NCBI GenBank assembly: GCA_031280495.1
Contig: JAITGT010000037.1
Span: forward strand, 1 to 5,060
Direction of reading: 5' to 3'
Origin: Eubacteriaceae bacterium
Lineage (GTDB): Bacteria > Bacillota_A > Clostridia > Eubacteriales > Anaerofustaceae
Length of the DNA stretch: 5,060 nt
Part shown: positions 1 to 4,371 of the stretch, piece by piece
Numbering within the stretch: position 1 is the first letter of the stretch
Layout of the letters: each line of letters opens with the position of its first letter
Notes under the pieces: generated by a model
Database searches by the model: none
Told to the model about the DNA's origin: nothing
The model's input: only the letters and a program-made list of their open reading frames with translations
Made by a program: the position numbers and the translations under genes

Positions 1-5
1 ACTTT

Positions 6-239
6 ATGGAAGAGGAAGAGAGAGGCAGGAAAAGACGCAGGCTAGCGTTAGTGCTGTGCATTGTCGCAGCAACCCTTGCCATTGGCATTGGAGCAGCCCT
101 GCTGGCTTATAGAAACTGGAAAATTACCTACAAGTCTATGCCGCAGAAAATTGATCCGGCTGACGCAGTGCAAGAAGTGCTTTTGGACGAAATGCTGTAT
201 GAGCTGCAGCTGGCTCCAAGAATGAAAACGATCGGCTAG
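6..239 (+). CDS. Small single-pass membrane protein, array copy 1
   Basis: I do not recognise this 77-residue protein as a named family. It opens with MEEEERGRKRRR, an acidic patch followed by a basic patch. A hydrophobic stretch of about 22 residues (13-34, ending AALLAY) should span the membrane once, with the basic side in the cytoplasm. A tail of about 42 residues (35-77) follows. The first 66 nt are identical to those of the copy at 961, so the two arose by recent duplication or gene conversion. The tail differs from both paralogues after the shared PADA stretch. Only ACTTT is visible before the ATG. This matches the spacer between AGGAGG and ATG in copy 3, so the ribosome binding site and probably more of the array lie off the left edge. 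The stop codon lies inside the start of the following intergenic repeat. Role unknown; that it is a real gene is supported by its two paralogues. Confidence 0.75.
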   Translation: MEEEERGRKRRRLALVLCIVAATLAIGIGAALLAYRNWKITYKSMPQKIDPADAVQEVLLDEMLYELQLAPRMKTIG

Positions 240-461
240 ATGCGCGCGCCAGCGGCGGGATATATATCCTCGCCGAAGGCTTCAGCAAATGCCTATCCTC
301 AAAATTCCCAGGGCGATCGCCCGGCGCTGGCGGCCCTGGCGGCCTTAGTCTGGCAGCGCCCATTTCAAAGCTGTAAAGCGGGCCCAAACCCGGGAATCCC
401 CAGTAAGGGCCCTTTTCGATCGCTTAGCGCGAAATACTCACCCAATTTTTAGGAGGCCTTT
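236..461 (+). repeat. Intergenic repeat, copy 1 (palindrome-rich, ~226 bp)
   Basis: This GC-rich spacer is repeated at 733-960. The best-conserved block, 300-346, is identical over 47 bp to 799-845. It contains the perfect 12-bp palindrome GGGCGATCGCCC (311-322) and a larger hairpin with arms CCAGGGC (308-314) and GCCCTGG (333-339). Other palindromes include GGATATATATCC (258-269) and AAGGGCCCTT (405-414). The 3' end carries a small stem-loop and the AGGAGG ribosome binding site (451-456) of the next gene. Differences between the copies outside the core would mostly change amino acids in any reading frame, so I treat it as structured non-coding DNA or RNA. Confidence 0.85.
414..434 (+). promoter_or_regulatory. 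Conserved leader stem-loop before array copy 2
   Basis: TTTCG pairs with CGAAA, and inside that CGC pairs with GCG around a TTA loop, with a two-base AT bulge. The same structure is present at 913-933 with loop TTG. It ends 27 nt before the ATG and 16 nt before the AGGAGG site, so it could influence translation or mRNA stability. The structure is seen in the sequence; the role is inferred. Confidence 0.4.
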
Positions 462-692
462 ATGGAAGAGGAAGAGAGAGACAGGAAAAGAATCAGGATA
501 GCAATCGTGCTGTGCTTTGTCGCCGCAGCCCTTGCCATTGGCATAGGAGCAGCCCTGCTGGCTTTTAAGGGCCAGAAGAATAGCTATGAGAATGTGCCGC
601 AGATAAATGAGACTACTTCTATTGAGGCTGCTTCTGCAGAAGACGGGCCATGGTGGGACGTATTCAACTTAATACAGCTCTTTGAGCCCTGA
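462..692 (+). CDS. Small single-pass membrane protein, array copy 2
   Basis: This 76-residue paralogue of the genes at 6 and 961 has function unknown. It starts at an ATG five bases after a perfect AGGAGG (451-456). The N-terminus MEEEERDRKRIR is followed by a membrane segment (13-34, ending AALLAF) and a tail rich in acidic and aromatic residues, with PWWDVFNLIQLFEP at the end. The tail resembles copy 3 (SWDALNFSQFFE) more than copy 1. Copy 3 continues IEQGDSLTEK after FFE, whereas this copy stops. Removing one C from the CCC run at 687-689 would extend the reading frame as LFEPEQGDGALSQ, stopping at the TAG at 714-716, homologous to copy 3. The present stop therefore looks like the product of a one-base insertion that trimmed about eight residues, or a sequence error. 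Predicted N-in, C-out topology follows the positive-inside rule. Confidence 0.75.
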   Translation: MEEEERDRKRIRIAIVLCFVAAALAIGIGAALLAFKGQKNSYENVPQINETTSIEAASAEDGPWWDVFNLIQLFEP

Positions 693-732
693 GCAGGGGG
701 ATGGCGCGCTATCCCAATAGCCTGCCCGCGAG

Positions 733-960
733 ACTAGGCGCGCGCCGGCGGCGGGATAGATCTCCTTGCCAGTGGCTTCAGCCTGGAATGCCTATCCCCA
801 AAATTCCCAGGGCGATCGCCCGGCGCTGGCGGCCCTGGCGGCCTTTGCCTGGCATCGCCCATCTCAAAGCAGAAAAGAGGGCCTAGGCCCGTGAATCTCC
901 AGCAAAGGCCCTTTTCGATCGCTTGGCGCGAAATGCCCACCCAATTTTTAGGAGGACTTT
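733..960 (+). repeat. Intergenic repeat, copy 2 (palindrome-rich, ~228 bp)
   Basis: This is the second copy of the spacer at 236-461, aligned from the GCGCGCGCC block through the AGGAGG site (950-955). The core 799-845 is identical to 300-346 and includes GGGCGATCGCCC (810-821) and the arms CCAGGGC (807-813) and GCCCTGG (832-838). A palindrome private to this copy is GGGCCTAGGCCC (879-890), where copy 1 has a differently arranged GGGCCC/CCCGGG pair. Relative to copy 1 there is a 3-nt insertion near 765-785. The gene at 961 is not followed by a third copy. Confidence 0.85.
913..933 (+). promoter_or_regulatory. Conserved leader stem-loop before array copy 3
   Basis: This is the same stem-loop as at 414-434: TTTCG/CGAAA with inner CGC/GCG, loop TTG, and an AT bulge. 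It sits 27 nt before the ATG of the third small membrane gene. Only the loop differs between the two copies. Role inferred. Confidence 0.4.
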
Positions 961-1206
961 ATGGAAGAGGAAGAGAGAGGCAGGAAAAGACGCAGGCTAG
1001 CGTTAGTGCTGTGCATTGTCGCAGCAGCCCTTGCCCTTGCCATTGGAGCAGCCCTGCTGGCTTGTAAAAGCAAGCGGAATGGCTATGAATATGTGCCGCC
1101 GGGAAGCCGGCCGGCTGACGCTACGCAAGATGAGTCTTCGTGGGATGCCTTAAACTTCAGTCAGTTCTTTGAGATTGAGCAGGGAGATTCCCTCACAGAA
1201 AAATAG
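961..1206 (+). CDS. Small membrane protein, array copy 3, with possible lipobox
   Basis: This 81-residue paralogue starts five bases after AGGAGG (950-955). Residues 1-12 are MEEEERGRKRRR, the hydrophobic segment is 13-34, and the tail is 35-81. Unlike its paralogues it has cysteine at position 35, giving LLAC. Together with the basic stretch and hydrophobic core, this fits a lipoprotein signal peptide cleaved before Cys35. The hydrophobic core is long for such a signal, so a plain membrane anchor remains possible. The other copies have Tyr or Phe there, a difference of one or two bases. The tail is hydrophilic and acidic with an aromatic motif (SWDALNFSQFFE) shared with copy 2. This is the last copy in the visible array; no further intergenic repeat follows. 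The family and function are not recognised. Confidence 0.75.
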   Translation: MEEEERGRKRRRLALVLCIVAAALALAIGAALLACKSKRNGYEYVPPGSRPADATQDESSWDALNFSQFFEIEQGDSLTEK

Positions 1207-1545
1207 CCTGCCTGCGAGAGAAACAGCCGCCTTGACTGGCCGATTGCCATGATCAGCCCCTGTTCGCAAGCTTCAGGATGTCCCTAGAAAAAAGGCATGC
1301 GGCGAAACAGGGCAGTTTTCTGCCGCGCAAAAGCGCATTCTGGCGGGGATGGGCCGTTGGCGGGCTTTGCATGCCATTGCCGGAACGCGCCTATCCTGCG
1401 CTTTATTCTGGCAAGCTTCGCTCAAAATGTGGCTGCCTGCGGCCCAAGTGCGCGCGCCTGCGGCTATTTGCCGCACAGCTTTGCTGTGCGCCTTTATTCT
1501 TGCGGCCAAAGGCGATTTTTGCGCGCCCAGATTTTGCCAATTCCC
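1207..1545. other. Gene-free stretch between the array and dinD
   Basis: Overlapping open frames exist on both strands, but none has a convincing ribosome binding site, recognisable protein or domain. Their number reflects high GC content. The stretch contains small hairpins (GGCAG/CTGCC at 1311-1324, and a stronger one at 1472-1490). It also holds loosely repeated text of the type GCGC-TTATTCT-GC near 1397-1412 and 1487-1503. I see no RNA gene. Confidence 0.5.
1472..1501 (+). terminator. Possible terminator-like hairpin
   Basis: CGCACAGC (1472-1479) and GCTGTGCG (1483-1490) form a perfect 8-bp stem with a TTT loop, followed by CCTTTATTCTT. The T tract is interrupted, so this is a weak candidate. 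Its position would suit termination of transcription coming from the small membrane gene array before dinD. Confidence 0.35.
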
Positions 1546-1574
1546 TTATCACGCCCAAAGGCTTGTGCTATACT
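1546..1574 (+). promoter_or_regulatory. Sigma-70-type promoter of dinD
   Basis: The -35 element TTATCA (1546-1551, four of six consensus bases) and the -10 element TATACT (1569-1574, five of six) are separated by 17 bp. TGC directly before the -10 box makes it an extended -10 promoter. Transcription should begin near 1581, about 50 nt before the dinD ATG. No LexA-type dyad (CTGT-N8-ACAG or GAAC-N4-GTTC) overlaps it. Confidence 0.6.
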
Positions 1575-1631
1575 CTATGAAAAATGGCGGCTGCATAGTG
1601 GACTTGCACCGCATCTAGCGAGAGGTTTGGC

Positions 1632-2483
1632 ATGGCGTTCCTTAAGGCGGAAGACTACCGCGTTTTTGAGGACATAAAGCGCGTAAGCGAAGACGGCCAG
1701 TCGGAATGGTGGTCCGCGCGCGAATTGAGCGAGGCGCTTGGATACACCCAGTGGCGCAACTTTCAGAAAGCTGTGGACAGGGCAATGGCGTCCTGCGAAA
1801 ACAGCGGGCAGCCTTCTGCAGGCCATTTTGCTCCAGCCAGCAAAATGGCCGAAATAGGCTCCTCTACCTTTCGAAAGGTCCCCGACTACGAGCTTACCCG
1901 ATACGCCTGCTACCTTATCGTGCAAAATGCGGATCCGCACAAGGAAGCGGTCGCCCTTGGGCAAACATATTTTGCCATACAGACAAGGCGTGCGGAAGTC
2001 TCCGGCGCTTTAAGCGAGCTGGACGAGGCTTCCAAAAGGCTCGCCGCCCGGGGCAGCGTGAGGCAGTGGAACATTCTGCTTGCCAAGGCCGCGCTGCGCG
2101 CTGGCGCCCTCACGGAAGAAGAGTTTCTCGTCTTCCAAAATGCGGGATACATGGGGCTGTACGGCGGCTTGACGGTTGCCGACATTCATGAAAGGAAGGG
2201 CCTTGCAGAAGGGGAGAGCATCCTGGACTACATGGGGAGCGCCGAGCTCATTGCCAACCTTTTTCGCATGTCCCAAACGGAGGAGCGGCTCAAAAAGGAA
2301 GGCGCCAAGAATGCGGCTGAGGCAAGCGGGACGCACTTTGAGGTTGCCGAAAAGATACGCCAAGCGCTCATTGGCATGGGCGCGGCGCTGCCGGAGGACA
2401 TGCCAAAAGAGGAAAGCGTGAAGGAGGCGGAGCAGAGGGAAATAGAAAAGCTTCGCGAAAGAAAGCTGATTTTGGATGAATAG
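1632..2483 (+). CDS. dinD: DNA-damage-inducible protein D (DinD family)
   Basis: This 283-residue protein is close to the length of E. coli DinD. The N-terminal BRO-N-like DNA-binding domain spans about residues 15-120. It shows the family signatures WWSARELSEALGY (26-38), WRNF (41-44), CENSG (55-59), LTRYACYLIVQNADP (88-102) and YFAIQTR (113-119). The C-terminal half carries NLFRMSQTEERL (209-220) and a THFEVAEKIRQ block (234-244), also typical, and ends in a charged probable helix (260-280). In E. coli, DinD is SOS-induced and inhibits RecA-mediated strand exchange by disassembling RecA filaments; the same role here is inferred from homology. GAGAGG lies six bases before the ATG. It has its own extended -10 promoter, and no SOS box is apparent. 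It appears to be a single-gene unit, followed by a hairpin and then a mobile-element end. Confidence 0.9.
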   Translation: MAFLKAEDYRVFEDIKRVSEDGQSEWWSARELSEALGYTQWRNFQKAVDRAMASCENSGQPSAGHFAPASKMAEIGSSTFRKVPDYELTRYACYLIVQNADPHKEAVALGQTYFAIQTRRAEVSGALSELDEASKRLAARGSVRQWNILLAKAALRAGALTEEEFLVFQNAGYMGLYGGLTVADIHERKGLAEGESILDYMGSAELIANLFRMSQTEERLKKEGAKNAAEASGTHFEVAEKIRQALIGMGAALPEDMPKEESVKEAEQREIEKLRERKLILDE

Positions 2484-2491
2484 GAAACGGA

Positions 2492-2525
2492 GGGGCCATA
2501 TTGCCGAGTCCAGCAAAATGGCCCC
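2492..2525. terminator. Hairpin after dinD
   Basis: GGGGCCAT (2492-2499) pairs with ATGGCCCC (2518-2525) around an 18-nt loop, nine bases after the dinD stop codon. GGA/TCC can lengthen the stem with a one-base bulge. No T run follows on either strand, so it may act as an mRNA 3' stabiliser or a weak terminator rather than a classical intrinsic terminator. Confidence 0.4.
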
Positions 2526-2615
2526 TTCCAGAAAAGCCGCCGCCTCAAGCCACGGCCGCCTGAAAGCGAACCGCAATTTACAGCATCGCAATTATTGAGC
2601 GTGCGTGCACATAAT

Positions 2616-2714
2616 TGCAAATTGTGGCTGCGCATCCATGGCGTTTTCTGTATAATTGTGCCGATGCGGCATCGGTGGAGAATGCAGGGACGGCTGTCTT
2701 AAGGGCTTAAGGAA
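2616..2714 (+). repeat. Left inverted repeat (IS630-type 5' end)
   Basis: This runs inward from TGCAA through GGCTGCGCATCCATG and TATAATTGTG and matches the reverse complement of 3943-4021 over 79 ungapped positions (59 identities). With short gaps the match extends to GGCTTAAGGAA (2705-2714), opposite GGCTTGAGGAA in the transposase 5' coding region of the right copy. There is no start codon where the right copy has its ATG. Confidence 0.7.
2651..2675 (+). promoter_or_regulatory. TATAAT box and adjoining dyad in the left repeat
   Basis: A perfect -10 hexamer TATAAT (2651-2656) is conserved at the same place in the right inverted repeat, upstream of the transposase start. No good -35 hexamer lies 16-18 bp upstream. 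Just downstream is a perfect dyad, CCGATGC-G-GCATCGG (2661-2675), covering the expected start of transcription like an operator. The dyad is not conserved in the right copy. It could supply transcription towards mntA about 160 nt away; this is inference. Confidence 0.35.
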
Positions 2715-2757
2715 CTGTAAATGAGAAGATTTTCGGTCATTTTTTTCTCATTTGCAG
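2715..2757. repeat. 13-bp inverted repeat upstream of mntA
   Basis: CTGTAAATGAGAA (2715-2727) and TTCTCATTTGCAG (2745-2757) are complementary except for one position that forms a G-T wobble in RNA. The spacer is 17 nt and T-rich. It starts directly at the inner end of the left IS-derived repeat and lies 65 nt before the mntA start, so it may be a regulatory hairpin or the junction of the inserted segment. Confidence 0.5.
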
Positions 2758-2822
2758 TGGACATAATAGAAGTAGAGTATTCTGGAATTTTTGAAATGAT
2801 TCTGTGAAAAGGAGAGTGCAAA

Positions 2823-3134
2823 ATGACAGCGCAAAACATGACAAGAATGGATATCGAGCGGTTAAGCATCCCTGTGTTCCGTAGATATGGCATTCTCCGC
2901 GCCGGACTATTTGGCTCCTTTGCACGTGGAGAGCAGCAGGAAACCAGTGATTTGGATTTTCTGGTCGAATTCCCGATGCCTGTTTCTCTCTTTACCCTGG
3001 GCGAACTAAAAGACGAACTGGAAGAAACCTTTGGCGTTTCCTGTGATGTCCTAACCTATTCCAGTGTGGAACGGGATCATGGTTCGCTGGCTGCTATCAT
3101 CCAGAAAGAGGCACAGCCGCTTTATGGATATTAG
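2823..3134 (+). CDS. mntA: MntA-type nucleotidyltransferase antitoxin
   Basis: This 103-residue protein is a minimal nucleotidyltransferase of the MNT (MntA) family. The signature GSX10DXD is complete: Gly31-Ser32, then Asp43 and Asp45 within SDLDFLVEF. A third acidic residue, Asp75 (SCDVLTY), is in the expected place to complete metal binding. Well-studied MntA proteins neutralise their HEPN toxin partner by transferring AMP units to the tyrosine of the toxin's RX4HXY motif. AAGGAG (2809-2814) lies eight bases before the ATG, favouring this start over Met6 or Met9. The gene overlaps the hepT start by 11 bp, the usual coupled layout for this pair. Both genes look lower in GC and different in codon use from dinD, consistent with transfer on the surrounding element. 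The reading frame is intact, so the antitoxin is probably functional even though its toxin partner is split. Confidence 0.88.
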   Translation: MTAQNMTRMDIERLSIPVFRRYGILRAGLFGSFARGEQQETSDLDFLVEFPMPVSLFTLGELKDELEETFGVSCDVLTYSSVERDHGSLAAIIQKEAQPLYGY

Positions 3135-3527
3135 AATCCTTCTGGAACGCATAATAAAGCACTGCGATGAAATAGCGGCGGATATAAAGGGGCTTTCTCA
3201 AAGCGATTTTCAGGCGGCAAAACACAGCGTGCGGCCTATATGTCCCTTCATCAGATCGGGGAACTGGTCGGCAGGCTGCCGAAAGCATTTTGGGAACTTC
3301 ATCCGGATGTGCCGTGGCGTGGCATCCGGCAGACACGCAACATTATCTCCCATGAATATATCCAGATTGATTTGAATATCATCTGGCAGACCGTTATACA
3401 GAGCATTCCGGATTTCAGTAAAGAAATTGAGGATTCCATGCACTCTATTGCGGATGGAAAAGAGCCAGCAACATATGAAAAAGGCGTTGTGGCCGCAATC
3501 CGTGAAATACAAGAAGAGGAAGAATAA
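3124..3527 (+). pseudogene. hepT: HepT-type HEPN toxin, frameshifted
   Basis: HepT is the HEPN-domain RNase toxin that pairs with MntA. From the ATG at 3124 the frame reads MDIRILLERIIKHCDEIAAD and onward to AAK (residue 33). It then leaves the family pattern and stops at 3375, giving 83 residues without the active site. The matching continuation is in another frame (TQRAAYMSLHQIGELVGRLP and on) and runs to the TAA at 3525-3527. Adding one A to the AAAA run at 3219-3222 joins them into a 134-residue protein of normal length. In the joined protein the active-site motif is RNIISHEY, with Arg72, His77 and the AMP-acceptor Tyr79. A Glu-rich tail ends it. An internal ATG at 3240 lacks a ribosome binding site, so a separate active fragment is unlikely. 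Either the toxin has been inactivated by mutation or one base is missing from the assembly. Confidence 0.85.
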
Positions 3528-3561
3528 GTGAGAGTGTTGGCAATATAATTATGATATGCAT

Positions 3562-3947
3562 TCAGCCCTTTTGTCGGCATTGGAAGGCGACAGCCGCTCC
3601 GCTGGGACCGGCATTTTTTTTTATTGGTATACCCAATCTGCGGATGGCATCGCAGACCGCATCTCGGCTATTGGAAAGCTGCAATTTATCCATAATATTG
3701 TGAATTGTCGTTGATGAATCAGCATCAATCTCCTGCTTTATCCTGGCTGTTTTCTCTTCGCTGATGACCGGATTGGTGCCGTATGAGCGAGGCCTGGGCT
3801 CTGTGCCGCAAGTCTCTTTATACAGCTTTATAATTCGGATCGCTGACGTTTGGCTAAGCATCAGCAGCTTTGCTATTTGTATATCCGGCGGCCCCTTTTT
3901 CGTGCAGCGCCACTATTCGCTTCCTCAAGCCTTGGGAGGCAGGCCAT
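3562..3947 (-). pseudogene. IS630-type transposase, N-terminal remnant
   Basis: Only the N-terminal helix-turn-helix part survives. Readable pieces on the minus strand are LRKRIVALHEKG, then PPDIQIAKLLMLSQTSAIRI, then a KLYKETCGTEPRPR linker and a second helical block up to AIRRLGIPIKK. This order of HTH, Pro/Arg linker and second HTH is typical of IS630 transposases. The pieces lie in different frames. Removing one base from CCCC (3892-3895, + strand) joins the first two. Removing one base from the GG at 3943-3944, just inside the ATG at 3945-3947, gives a start MAASQGLRKRIV, and the left repeat also lacks this base. After the A9 tract (T9 at 3614-3622 on the + strand) another frame reads PAERLSPSNADKRAECIS, which resembles the start of the next IS630 segment, then stops at 3549. 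The DDE catalytic domain is absent. Family identification is by pattern recognition only. Confidence 0.65.
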
Positions 3948-4021
3948 TTCTGTATTCTCCGCCAATGCAGTATTGACATAATTATACGTATAGCGGCATG
4001 GGTGCGCAGCCATATTCTGCA
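3921..4021 (-). repeat. Right inverted repeat (IS630-type 5' end)
   Basis: Read on the minus strand from 4021 inward, this matches the left repeat 2616-2714. Shared blocks are TGCA, TGGCTGCGCA, CCATG, GTATAATT, and a GGAGAAT block that could be the transposase ribosome binding site (minus strand, about nine bases before the ATG at 3945-3947). TATACGTATA (3983-3992) is a 10-bp palindrome present only in this copy and overlaps the shared TATAAT box. Confidence 0.7.
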
Positions 4022-4055
4022 TATTTACTGATGATACTCAATCAATGCTCTACTA

Positions 4056-4089
4056 TAAAAACCAGCTTGACGCAATTCGCGTCAAGCTG
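4056..4089 (-). terminator. Intrinsic terminator reading leftward
   Basis: CAGCTTGACGC (4063-4073) and GCGTCAAGCTG (4079-4089) form a perfect 11-bp stem with a 5-nt loop. On the minus strand the stem is followed by GTTTTTATAG, a five-T run, the usual form of a rho-independent terminator. On the + strand no T run follows. It would end minus-strand transcription arriving from the permease gene at 4413, or shield the mobile element from it. Confidence 0.65.
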
Positions 4090-4276
4090 TATGGGAGGCC
4101 AAACACATGGGCAATGCGGAGGCGGCAAAGGCCGTTAACGAGAATGGAAAAAACTGCTGACAAATACGGCGTCACTGTCGCAAAAAGCGCCGGACGCGGG
4201 CTAGCGTCTTGTCAAGCGGCGCAAATTCTTTTCCCTTGGATTATGCATGGAGCATGTGCGCGAACTGATGCTCTTG

Positions 4277-4312
4277 CCCCTAGGAAGGCGCAGCCCTGCG
4301 CCTTCCTAGGGG
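4277..4312. repeat. Perfect 17-bp inverted repeat
   Basis: Arms 4277-4293 (CCCCTAGGAAGGCGCAG) and 4296-4312 are perfect complements separated by only two bases, so the RNA would form a very stable hairpin from either strand. No T tract follows on the + strand (ATTTGGGC) or on the minus strand (CAAGAGC). It may be a bidirectional terminator-like or mRNA-stabilising structure. Confidence 0.6.
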
Positions 4313-4324
4313 ATTTGGGCTTGC

Positions 4325-4371
4325 CTCAGAGAGGCGCGGGCAGGAAGGGCCCCGCTCTCCCTCTCTTTGAG
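4325..4371. repeat. Imperfect long hairpin near the permease 3' end
   Basis: CTCAGAGAGG (4325-4334) pairs with CCTCTCTTTGAG (4360-4371) apart from a two-base bulge. Inner GC-rich segments (GCGGGC with GCCCCGC) can extend the stem. It lies about 40 bp beyond the permease stop codon on the minus strand and, with the next hairpin, may define the transcript end. No T tract is present. Confidence 0.4.

Larger units (their letters stand above)
2616..4021. mobile_element. Relic IS630-type element enclosing mntA-hepT
   Basis: The two ends, 2616-2714 and 3921-4021, are imperfect inverted copies of each other. The ungapped outer 79 positions match at 59 (about 75%). The right copy continues into the 5' part of a decayed IS630-type transposase gene on the minus strand. 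The left copy ends after the region corresponding to the transposase start. A long match that includes the coding start suggests two inverted copies of the IS 5' end rather than ordinary short terminal repeats. Between them are the toxin-antitoxin genes. No DDE catalytic domain remains, so it cannot move by itself. IS630 elements insert at TA. TA dinucleotides occur near both ends, but I cannot fix the exact boundary. Confidence 0.6.

Noticed and set aside
311..322. GCGATCGC in GGGCGATCGCCC as the cyanobacterial HIP1 repeat.
   Set aside because: It occurs only within the two copies of one repeat rather than scattered as HIP1 would be, and nothing else suggests a cyanobacterium.
136..940. Minus-strand frames through both spacers (136-387 and 734-940) share a peptide with RPPGPPAPGDRPGNF.
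   Set aside because: The similarity follows from the DNA repeat. Outside the identical core most base differences change the amino acid, there is no ribosome binding site at either start, and the first frame runs into the coding region of copy 1.
236..960. Spacers as CRISPR-like repeats.
   Set aside because: The repeat units are over 200 bp, separated by genes, with no short regularly spaced spacers and no cas genes.
1273..1677. Overlapping open frames of 78-126 codons on both strands.
   Set aside because: No ribosome binding site, no recognisable domain, composition typical of random high-GC frames, and the longest one runs across the dinD promoter into dinD.
2737..2925. Minus-strand frames across the mntA leader.
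   Set aside because: They are shadows overlapping the mntA start and the 13-bp inverted repeat, with no supporting signals.
3240..3527. The 95-codon frame as a separate complete gene.
   Set aside because: It begins mid-domain at a position matching residue 40 of HepT, has no ribosome binding site, and joins the upstream half after a one-base correction.
4107..4160. A 17-codon frame with a GGGAGG site upstream.
   Set aside because: Too short and unsupported to call a gene; mentioned only in the intergenic entry.
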